This document shows positions 38,201-50,200 of a DNA stretch of 64,000 nt, piece by piece (the first letter of the stretch is position 1; each line of letters begins with the position of its first letter). The notes beneath the pieces were generated by a model, which worked only from the letters and a program-made list of their open reading frames with translations, was not told where the DNA came from and did not search any database. Origin of the DNA: Drosophila persimilis (Eukaryota; Arthropoda; Insecta; Diptera; Drosophilidae); the NCBI RefSeq assembly GCF_003286085.1, contig NW_020825289.1, positions 10,106,001-10,170,000 on the forward strand, given 5' to 3'. The translations under genes were made by a program, and so were the position numbers.

Positions 38201-41200
38201 TGCTGTTGCTGTTGCATGCGCTTCCAGAATTATTTTTTGATGCAAATATTTGCATTCATTTTCCATATGAATATTTATTTAGTTTTGATTGCAGCAGCAG
38301 GTCAGCCAGTATCTGGAACCAGGCAGAGCTCTCTGCTCTGGGTTCTGGGCTCTGTGTTCTGTGCTAAATCCTTAAAGCGGTGGGGAAACTACTCAAAACC
38401 GCTTTCCCTCTGGCGGGGCTTGGCCCGAACTTGTGGCCATGTGGCAAAAGATTGTGCCGCGTTCAATGGCCAGAAAGGAGGAATGAACCCGCCGAAACAA
38501 ACCGCAAAAGAGTCAGCCCAATGTTCATTCCACTGTGCGATTTTCTAGGAGGTCAGAGTTGATTGTATGCATTCGCTCTAGGAGCGTTCTGGCCTGGCCA
38601 TAACTGATTGGTCACTTGCGAGTGTGTTTATGAGAGTGGATGTGCATGAGGGAGGGTGGTATGGGTGGCGCTCGTTAATTTCACCACGCTCTCGGTGCAG
38701 TCATCGTCCTCAGCTTTTGAATGGCCCCCAAGGTGCCATTGCTGACGGGAGCAGCTTGAACTATTTTCTCTGTCTCCTCGACAGACTCTTTCCCGGGGCT
38801 GTCTCTGCGTGCGTTAACCTTGAAATGAATATTCACAGATCGCAATAAGCTGAGCCGCAGTCCTGAGTTCCCGGAATACATCCCCGAAATGTGCCAGGAC
38901 AGAACAAAGGCTGGCGGAGCCCCAAAAGGTGCCAAGCAGTTAATTAAATTGTTCTCTTGTCTCCGCCTTTGTGCCGGCAGATGGGGTCTGCGCTTTAAGA
39001 TGCTCCTTTAATTACTTAAGCCTCGAACTCTGCCGCCTCGCCACTCCTTACACAATGTCTGGTGCAGTCAAGTGACCAGTGTAAGATAGCCGCTTGGATG
39101 TTTCGCAAATGCTTCCTTTGGCTGTCTCTTCCACCCCGGAGACCATTTGTGGCCTCTCCGCCAGCTGGAGACATTTGATGCAAAACTTACGAAGTTCATG
39201 GAAATTTTCTGCACTTGACTTATGGCCATCTCCTCCATTCCCTTACCTTCCCTTCCCTTCTATCCTTCTGGGCTTTTGTCGAATAAACGATTGCATGGCG
39301 TCTTGTTGCTCATACGCCATGTTGTCAGAACATCTAAATACTCGCTCTGACAGCGGATGTGCTGCAACAGACATGAAGAGGAGCAAGTATAGAAGGAGAG
39401 TGGTAGTCGATCCTAAAAGCTACAGCATTTATTGAGAAGAAGAGCCGCCAGGCTCCTTTGATCTCATGCACACACGCATCGATGGGAAAGCCTTTGACAA
39501 GAACGGACGTTTATTGAAGACCAGATGTTATCCCCCACTGGGAGCAGAGCAAGAGCAGCCACTCACAGACGCCCTTGGCCCCTGAGTGGCATGAACGCGA
39601 ATAAGACAGTCACGTGGGTGCACGTCTGCCACGTGCCACCGTCTACTGCTGCATTATTTCACTAAGTACCTTTGTGGCGCAGAAGGGGGCTGTAGTGCAG
39701 CCGGCTGCGTCGCTTAATGTGATAAGTAAGCGCATCCTTTATCAAGTGCAGGAGCAGTGTATGTACCTGATGTGGGGGGAGAGAGGGAAACGGAGGCAAC
39801 TCCAAGTAATAGTTCTTATAAAGTCTTACAAAGGCTTTGTTCGAATTTAATTTAGATCTCATCGTTAACATTTTCCTCTTTTGCGTCTTTGCAGAGTTCG
39901 TGTGGAGTACTACGTGAATGAAAACACATTTAAAGAAAGACTGCAACTCTATTTCATTAAGAATCAGCGTTCAAGTAAGTGCCCTCTCCGTACACACAAC
40001 ACATCTCTGGGGGCCACTCCATGTACACACATATTATCTTTGAATTAACTAAAATATTTGGGTTGATTAAAACAATCAACAAGGTGGAGCGTGTAGTTGA
40101 ATTTGATTAGTGATTCGGGAATGGGAAATTGAAGACGGAAAACGTCTCCTGACCACACACTGACATCCACTCATAGATACACTCACCCACGAACACAGAC
40201 AGACAGGCAGACAGACAGACAGCCAGACAGACAGCCACAAGAATGACATTACAAAGGCGAATTCGATAATCTTGGGTAAATATTGATTTGGAAAGGAAAT
40301 AATTGAGCAGGTAAACAGGAGGAGGCACTGCGATTGGGGAAGGTGGTGGTGCTGAACCACCCTCTTCGGCCGACATTCGTATTCGTATTCGTATTCACAT
40401 TGTATTCATTGAATTGACCCAAATTTTTACGACCTTTCTCCGCTTCTTCTTGCACGCCCTGCCCACGAAAAGGCTTACGCATACGAATTGCCGATTTATT
40501 CCTTAAGTTACTGTCGTGTGTTCTGTACATAATACGTGTGATATTGGATAAGAATCCAACATTTATAACTTGGTGAGTACGGAGCACTGAATAGGCCTTA
40601 GGCCTTGAGTACATTGTTGATTGATGGCCTTCCCATTCCCCCACAGCTATGGCTGCGAGGTGGGCAATAAGACAGAGTTCATCATTTCGGCCAAACTCAC
40701 GGAGGAGGAGTTCCAAGAGAGTCCGATCATCAACTGGGATGCCATACTCTGGGTGAACCGGCCCACGGTGCTCTGGGTCCTGCAGCTGCTCCTAGCCATG
40801 GTGTCGCTAACGCAATCCCTGGTTCTCACATATCTAGGCTATAAGGTGAGTAGTCCCGCCCACTGGGCTCCCCTCTAAGCGTTCTCACACTTGTCTTTGC
40901 AGGGCAACATTTGGCAGCAGATACTCTCATTTCACTTTATACTAGAATTAGTAACGACAATACCCTTTGCACTAACGGTAGGTCCATCCATCAGAGAGAA
41001 GGTGAAGGTCAATCCATAGTGAATTAACCCCTTTGCAGATCGTTCATCCTCCACTACGGAATCTCTTCATTCCCATCTTCCTCAACTGCTGGCTGGCCAA
41101 GCGCTCGCTGGAGAACATGTTTGTGAGTATCAAACCATACAGTTTTCCCCATCTCCCACTTACGCATACCCAAAAAAAAACCCTACATTCCCCTCCTAGA

Positions 41201-44200
41201 ATGATCTTCATCGGGCCATGCAGAAGTCTCAGTCGGCTCTGTCCCAGCAGCTGACCATCCTGTCGGCCACGCTGCTGTGTTTGGTGTTTACCAGGTGAGG
41301 ACAGGAATGTGGCATATGTACTTCTGTGGCATACCGTACAACCACTGTTTTTCAGCGTTTGCGGCATCCAGCACTTCCAGCGGGCTGGCCATCGGCACCT
41401 GAACCTATTCCAGAGCACGTACTATGTGGTTGTGACCTTCTCCACAGTGGGCTACGGCGACTTTGTTCCGGACATTTGGCCCTCCCAGCTGTACATGGTC
41501 ATCATGATTTGTGTCGCCCTCATTGTGCTGCCCACGCAGGTGAGTCTACAGAATGTGGGATGCCATTGGATGGAATGGAATGGGATAATTTTGTATGCGA
41601 TGGGATTCGAATGAATGAGGCGGGATCCATTGCCGAGTAGTTCCATTGAGAAGCTAATATCTTATGGTCGAGCAAACTGCACATCAAATATTTATGTTCC
41701 ATAAGCCAGAACGAACCGTATCCTCATCCATCATTTGTTTTTATGCTCGTGTCTGTATTTGTGTGTGCAGGCGGGAAGACTTTGGTCATCAATCGATATT
41801 AATAAGTATGGATGCTGTCAGTGGAAATTGTTTACCATTTTTCCGTCTGGCTGTCTATGGACTCCCGCCCCTACCGGACGGAGCAACTGACGGACTGACG
41901 GACTGACTGCCATGTTGAACAATTTGCAAACAATTGTTTTATCAGCAAAAACAGGCATGGACAAGAGTAGAAGTGTAGATTCCATAGAACAATAAACGCC
42001 AGAATGGGAGCAGAGCTCCAAACGCCGAAGCGCACACACCCTTGTTGGAGGCGGAATCAAAGAAACTGGGCATTCCGTGAGGGAAACCAGATCGGGATAC
42101 GACAGCGGAATGTGCATTTTATACAACCCCATAAACGGTGCCTTGGTGTTTTCAACTATCACCGAATCGATAATGGTCGTCCGGGGAACTGGAGACAGAA
42201 ACTAGGATAAGGAAGTTAAATTCGAATTGGAGCTGGGAAAAACACCGTGTGGATACAAGAGAAAAGAAACTTGAACGACTAAAATATAAAATGGGAAAGA
42301 AAGTAAATGTCATCAAATCTAAAGAGAGATCTGTAGCTGATGGTATCTGTCGAGAAAAGGGTGTGCATCATATAGATGGCGTATCGACCCACCCACCAGT
42401 GAGCCATTTGGGCGAGCGGCAAACAACAGGAGCATCAATCAAAGCTACTTTTTCCGACATGCCCTATGCCCTGTTCCAGGGCATGACACACTTTTGGGGC
42501 ACTTTTGAGGGAGAGCGGGCGGCAAGCAGCACTAAAAGTTTCAAGTGCATGTCAATATGCTGCGGAATTTATGACCTTTAGCGGCCCCATAAAAACACAG
42601 CACACAGAAAAAGTTGCAGGCGATTTAGACAAAGTGTGGCAAAGGACCTAATGCACAGGGATGCAATTAAATTTCCCATGCGGGACAATTGACTTATCCC
42701 GATTAAATCTGATAACACTCTCTCACGTTGCAGTTCGAGCAGTTGGCCTTCACCTGGATGGAGCGCCAGAAGCTGGGCGGCAGCTACAGCTCGCACCGGG
42801 CCCAGAGCGAGAAGCATGTGGTCGTGTGCTCGACCACCCTACACGCGGACACCATCATGGACTTCCTCAACGAGTTCTACGCCCACCCCCTGCTGCAGGA
42901 CTTCTACGTGGTGCTGCTCAGTCCCATGGAGCTGGACACGACGATGCGGATGATATTACAGGTGCCGATTTGGGCGCAGCGTGTGATCTATATTCAGGTG
43001 CGGCTTCGTTCCTGCTCCCGATCCCATTCCCCAGCTCTCTGCAATTCAAATGACCTGCGCCCTTTTCTTTCTCTCTTCTGGCAGGGCTCTTGTCTGAAGG
43101 ACGGCGACCTAGCCCGGGCTCGCATGAACGAGGCGGAGGCGTGCTTCATCCTTGCGGCCAGGAACTATGCGGACAAAACGGCCGCGGACGAGCACACCAT
43201 CCTACGCTCCTGGGCGGTGAAGGACTTTGCGCCGAATGTGCCGCAGTATGTGCAGATTTTTAGGTGGGTACGAAGACTGGTATATCAGTCGTGCGTGAAA
43301 TAATTCAATTTCTACTATTTGCACACGCCAAACAAATCCCATCGGAACCAAATCCAACCGTTCGTATATCCTGCGGAAATCCAATTTCAACATCGCCAGG
43401 CCGGAGCACAAGCTGCATGTGAAGTTCGCCGAGCATGTGGTCTGCGAGGACGAGTTCAAGTATGCGCTGCTGGCCAATAACTGCACCTGTCCGGGCGCCA
43501 GCACCCTGGTCACCCTCCTGCTGCACACCTCGCGCGGACAGTACGTATGGCATTTCCCATTCAGGGCCCCCTCTGGGCCAGGTCAACTGTTAACCAGTTA
43601 ACACACATGCAAAGTCGTCTATCTGACGTGCGTCATCTGCTCGCCTGGATGCGTCAGGGCTCCATAGATATTCGGTATCGGTTGGCTGGGCTGAGCTGAG
43701 CTGAGCTGAGCAGGCCGCTTGACTGCCCATTCAGACTTTTTTCGTTCCTCTCATTTCTCGTTGGTGGGCGGCTAATTCGGCTCCGACGGCGGTTAGCTGG
43801 ATAAGGGAATTACGGCTTTGTATAGATTTGTATACCATTGCCCAGGTGACTGGGGAGAGAGTAGTACTTTGAATGATATTCGGGGCATCTTCTACACTTA
43901 AATGCAATCCCATGTAAGTAGTGCCGCTAAAAGCGGTGGGTGTATTCTGTATTCTGAGAGTGTATTCTGTACATGACATCGAAATTCAATTAAAATTGAG
44001 AATTTTAATTGAATGCCATTTGTGTCGTGCACAGAGTTCCCTTTCAGGAGGCAACGCAGACAGAGGGAGAGAGCCTTTGGGGGCATGGGGGCACATGTGG
44101 TAACCGTCAATTAAACGCGGCTTTTAGTTTTCGCGTGCTGCGGTCGAGGCTTGCAAAGCCAAGTTAAAACCAAACACCCGACACTCGTTACGGCAGGTGG

Positions 44201-47200
44201 CACATGCTAATTGGAGGTTGGGCAAACCTGCCAAATGAGCCCTGACTCATGCATTTAACATGAGCCGTGTTCCGCCTCAAAGACAACACCATCTCATTTC
44301 ATTGTGCTTCTTCTTTGGCAGGGAGGGGCAGCAGTCTCCGGAGGAGTGGCACCGGCTGTACGGCAAGTGTTCAGGAAACGAGATCTATCACATTGTCCTC
44401 GGCGACAGTCGATTCTTCGGGGAGTATGAGGGCAAGAGCTTCACCTACGCCAGCTTCCACTCGCATCGCAAGTAAGTTTTGGGGTCCGGCGTCCAGTCCT
44501 ACCATTCAAATATGAAATTTATGTTAAACTGCCAACAAAAAAAACCCGTATTCTCACCCACTCTCCTCCTCAGATATGGCGTGGCCTTGGTGGGGGTGCG
44601 GCCGGCCGAGCTGCCTGAGTTCTACGAGGACACAATACTCCTGAATCCGGGGCCCAGGCACATTATGAAAAAGGATGACACGTGCTATTATATGAGCATC
44701 ACCAAGGAGGAGAACTCGGCGTTCGTCGTTAATCAAAATCAAACATCGGACCCCTCCACAGCCGCCAAGGATGGGGCTGGAGGGGCACCATCCTCCGCCT
44801 CTTCTCATCATCCAACAGCTGCAACTGGTGGGTAGAGCCTTTGGATGTGTGTGTGTACTTGTGTGTGTCGGTGTGTGTGTGCTGTGTGTGTGTGTGAGGA
44901 TGGGTTAGTCCAGTGATAACCCCATAAACTACTTACAGCGAATGAATGAACCTTTATGTCCCGAATAAGCATTCGATACATGCATAAATAAATATGTATT
45001 TTTAAGCTTTCCATTTTTTAGCAACAATTTCCTTGCTCTGTCTCTCTCTCTTTCTCTCTCTCTGTCTCTGTTTCTGTTTCTCTTTTTCCCCTTGTATCTT
45101 GATATTTGAGTTGAGGCTGAGTTCAAAGTTTTCCTTTCTGGTATTCCCACAAGTTTTTCATTTCGTTTCGTTTGGTTTGGTTTGGTTTTGTCTGAATGAA
45201 ACAAAAACCGCTTTCAATGTCAGTTTTGTGAGCGTGTCTGTCTCGAATTACAGTTATTAATGATATTCGCCTTGCCCGAACTTTGTTTTTGTAAAACTTT
45301 CCACTTTAATCGATTTGTTTGTGTTCCGTTTAACTTACGCCTTTATTAACCCTCCGAAGGAGGCTCACCCGCTTTGTTATGTTTTGTAGCTGTCTGTCCT
45401 CGGGAGCCGAGCAAAAACCGACTAGGGATGCTCAAAGGAGCGTCCACAGTTTTCCTTTAGAAGGAACTTAGCTCCTGTTTAATGACAATAGCAATAGTTA
45501 TGGGCATTTTCATAACCTTAACTCACTTGGGATTGCCACACTCTAGGTTAGCTTATGTCCATAACCCCTTCTCCCCCGTCCCCCCACCCCCCACACACAC
45601 TCACACTATCCCAGACACACACACACACACACACACACTCATGGAAAGAAAACACACTCCCAAGCAATCCTTTTGCCCTCGTTAGTGTGCAGTGAGAGCT
45701 CTCTGGGGCGGACACTCGGGGTGAATGTGTCCGCTGGCAGAGCTCCCACCGTACAGCCACACACACACATTACCTATACACGCCCACGTAAACTCGTTTA
45801 ATCGTCTAATGTTATGTGTGAATGTAGCCAATAAAACAATAACCAGAACTACATCATCGACTACAACAACAGCAACAACAGTACAAGCAACAACAACAGC
45901 AACAATAAGCACTACTTTCACATCATCAACATTATTATCAGCATCTACTACAACAGCAACAATAAACGCTGGATCTGCCCCGTATGCAGCAGCAGGGGCA
46001 GGGGCAGGCGCCTCCATTGCACCAGTGCCGTCTGTTTGTGTTCGTGTGCCCCATAGTCCCAGCTACGAGAGTGGCAGCGGCGCCACCGGCACGACCCACT
46101 TGCAACCGTATCCGCATCCGTATCCGCAAACGTATCCGCATCCGCAAACGCATCCGCAAATGCAAACTCCAGACAGTGGAGAGTTTGCATCACTATTTGT
46201 GCGTGAGTGTGACACCAGATCCAATCCAAACAACAAAAAACCCTCACCCAACAAATCCCCCAAACAGAAAAATGAAGCAACACAAAAATACTTCTTTGGT
46301 CTTTGTCTTTTAACTCGTTTTTGATCTCACGCTCTTTATCCCTCACTTCCTCTTATAACCCTCATCCAGCTAACTGTGTCTGTTCCCCTCTTACTGTCCT
46401 TCTCTCTTCCTGGGTCTATTTGGGAGCCTGAACCTCCTCCGCGCCCATAACCCTAACACTATGCAACAAGTTCTTGGAAGGGTCATCAAGTAGCTAGAGA
46501 AGGAGTCCACACTAGCGGCAGTTCAAAACTGGCCTCCTCCACAAAACTTACAAGAGCTTAGAAGTTTTTTTGGACTGTGCACCTATTATCGTAGATTTCT
46601 CACTGGATTGGCTTGCCTACATGAACTGAGAAGAAAAAATCAATGCTTCAAATGGACAGAGAAAGAAGGAAGGGCTTTTCCATAGTTAAAAGTTATCTAT
46701 CCTGTGTTTAGCGCCCATCCAGGCTTATCCGGTACCGATAGAGAAGTTATTCTTGGATACAGATGCGAGTGCCACAGGAATTGGTGGAGTGCTGCCCCAA
46801 GTAATTGACGGACAAGAGAGAGAGAGAAGTTTTGTCCGATTGGGTAGAAGAATCAACTAGATCCGGTCCGCCTTATCGATTAGACTGGTATTTTGGATAC
46901 CTTTATCGTTAAGGTATCATCAGCTTAAGAGGCTGTATTTTTTAATCCATCATTTTAGCAGCTATGAAAGTGCCTGTCTGTCCGATCTACTCCTGAGTAG
47001 CATTATCATATAAAATACATTCTTGTACCATCTACAGAAAAAGGTTTTCTTGTACTTTATGCGGTCCCTGGTGGCAGGAATCTAAGTATATTTCCAGAAA
47101 AGTGTCAAATTTGTTGCAAAGTGTTAACCCACGTCAAAAAACATTTCCGCTGCAGTCAAGGCTCACACACACACACACACACATACACTCTGTCTCCCTA

Positions 47201-50200
47201 TCTCTGTATTCTACTGGCTTTCACACTTAAATGCCACACCTAGCCACGCCTTGCCACATCTTCTTTCTAGCCAAAACTATTTTTGATGTATGCTTCATTT
47301 TCTGGTTTCGCTGTTTTTTGCCTGTTAGCCTTGTACTTGTTCTCCTTCGCTCTCTTCTTCATCTGCCTGTCTTTGCATTTCCTTATTTGTCTTTCTGTTC
47401 GTATTGGTGTTCGTGTATGTGTATGTGTGCGAATATGTGCATGAGTATTCGGTTTCTTGAAGTTTCTGTTAATGATATTCGCACCTCACGCGGCGATTCC
47501 TGTAAATTACGTCATATAGAAGTAGTTGAGCTTGTTGTTCACTCGAATTAAACTAGCGTGCCCCATCACCACCACCACCACCCACACCCACACCCATACC
47601 CCCGACCATAGCTCGGTACCCTGTAATTAAGTGTCCGGAAAGGAGAGAGTCAACATTTTGCCAGAAGTGCACGCTAACTAAACTGAAACACTTTGCCGAA
47701 AGTTTCCGGACAGTGCAGTCTGTCGCTGTATCTGTCGTGGACTTTTAATGAGTTGTTTTCCCTCAGGTTTGTCTTGTAGAACTGCCCGCCCACGCCCGCG
47801 CCCACATCCACACCCCCACCCTCACCAGCCCCTCTTTCTCTGTCACATTTTCTTCGCTCAGCTGAAATTAGTGGACATTCGTTTTGTATAGCAAGCGCCC
47901 AAGTAGATTCGATTCGATTTGGTTCGATTTCAATCGATATCCGAATTGAGTTTATCGCAAGGTAAACCGGACTAACGGCATTCGTTCCCCGTCCTCAGCC
48001 TGCGATAATCCGACGGCTGTGATAATATCGGACTCCAGGCAGAACCTCAAGGACACGACGGTGACCCAGACGGCGGCCACCACAACCACAATAACCACAA
48101 CGACGCTGCCACCACCGCCCATGACGATGGGCGGATCTTCGGGAATGCCCGGGGGCTCTGGCGGTGTTGGCCACGGAGTGGGCAGCGGCCACAGTCTGGG
48201 CACGTCGCTGAGCATCACACCAGCCACGTTGTCCACGGGGAACCATCTGGATGTGCCCTTCGGCAACAATCCCAATCTGCTCAGTCCGGACGTGCTTAAC
48301 CAGCGGAGGGGTAAGTTGGATAACAAGCGGATAGCCGTATACATCTGATATCTGGTATATCTGATATCTGAGCAGGAAGCAGACGTCCCTCGATCCTGCC
48401 CGTGCCCGATATGTTCACCTCCTCATCGTTCACCATTGCCGGCAACGACGATGGCGAGGAGGGAGACGAGAGCGACGACGAGATCGACGATGAGATGCCC
48501 TGGCGCTCGCCCTCTGAGAAGATAGCGTGAGTATTCCACCCACCAGGATCCATCTGCCCGTTCCCCCACTTTCCGACTATCGGAGGCACCGTTTCCCTCT
48601 CCCTGTGTAGTGTCTCTATCTACATAGACTGTACCTCGTGTATGTATCACTAACTGTACTTTTTAGCAAACTAATTATTACGAAACGAAAAGAATAACCC
48701 CCATCCCCAAAAACTTGAATCCCCGTGTACATAGCTCGTGCTAGAAAGAGATTTGCAATTCAGAATGATCGAATAGGAGGAAGAAATCTATCAATCTATC
48801 TATTATTATTGGACAGTTCCAATTGAAAATAATGTGATCGGTACTGCTTCCAACATAGATATTTATAGTACCTGAAACTATATCAAATGGGAGACTGACT
48901 CATTATCGATCATTCGGGAGTGTGAATATCCAATGAATGTTAATTTTATATGTTGTACTTAAGCACTAGACTCCCTACTCCCCACCCCGTCCCCCCGTAA
49001 TTCCTCCCCCAACACATACATATATGTACACCGAACTAAAAGAAAAACGATAATTCGCCTCAGCTGCTTGGGCGGGCACTTTCCCCAATCGCGCACCTAT
49101 TCGCTCATCATGAGCTCCTCGGAGGATTCGTATCAGCGCAGTTGCAGCTTTTGCAATGCCACCGCCACCGCCACCGCTACTGCAGCTTCTGCCGTCACTG
49201 CTTCTACTGCTGTTGCTGCTGCTGCTGCTCCTGTCATGCACCAGTCGCCGCCCCTGGGCAGTCTAGGACTCCCTCTCGAGGAGTACTCCACTACGGAGCT
49301 ACGCAGGCGCGCCATGAAGAAGAGTTACAGCTGCGACAGCGAGTGTCGCAATGACCTGGGCCCCAGACAGGGTCTGGGCCTGGGTGGAGGGACTCTGGCC
49401 ATGCTGGCGGCTCGAAGGAGGCAGCTGCAACGGTGCTGCTCCTGCAGCTGCTCCACCACATCCTCCACCACCAGGACTACGACAACAGCAGCATCATCAG
49501 CAGCAGCAGCAGCCGCAGCAGTGGCGGCAGCAGCATTTACATCGAGCAGTACCGTTGAGACGCGTCGCCAGGCGCGTCCGGTGTGGGCCTCCGACTACTC
49601 AGGGTAAGTCTGGGGGCAGAGAACCATTCTACGGACGCCATTTGTTGAAGAGTTCTTATCGTTGTTGTTCCTTACTGTTGCCGTTGCCGTTTCTGTTGCT
49701 TGTGGAGTGTTTTGTTTGCCTGCCGCAGGACATCTTTTAATGACGCCCCCGTTTAACGTGGAAAAGCCGTGCCTACCCGATACCCCTGCGAGACTCGTTT
49801 GTATCTGTGTGTGTTGATGTTGCAGCTTCTGCTTTGCCTTGAGTTTGCTTGCTGTTGGCTTCAGTTGCATTCGTTTGCCGTGGACTTGTCGTTCTAGGAG
49901 GGAGTCATCCTTGGAGTCGCTCTCGGGTGGGACATGGACATGGACAGGGGGAGGAGAACACACGTGCAGTTTTCCATTTGTTAATTCGTTCGTTGGTAGT
50001 GAATGCTTTCACCTCGTTTACCTCGTAGTTTGAACCCGATCTCACCTCCCAACACGCTCCCCGGCCTGCGTTCTCTCTTAGTCAATGTCACTGCTCGAAT
50101 CCCAGCACTTAGCTTAACCACATCCCCGCCACAACTCATCACCTGCTCTCCAGCCCGCCGATTTCCGGAAGGAGCATCCCCCATATAACGCCACCTCTCG

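Larger units (their letters stand above)
44828..46460. other. SLO2 intron 14, first part
   Basis: Rich in microsatellites (TG at 44.85, CT at 45.05, CA at 45.61, a CCGCAT/CCGTAT hexamer at 46.10 kb). A Thr-rich 199-codon frame at 45725-46324 is open mainly because of ACA/ACC repeats; I do not call it an exon. Confidence 0.45.

Noticed and set aside
45725..46324. Thr/Pro-rich 199-codon frame as a possible SLO2 cassette exon
   Set aside because: Its openness comes from ACA/ACC and CCGCAT repeats, and I found no acceptor and donor pair with phase 1 on both sides that would fit exons 14 and 15.
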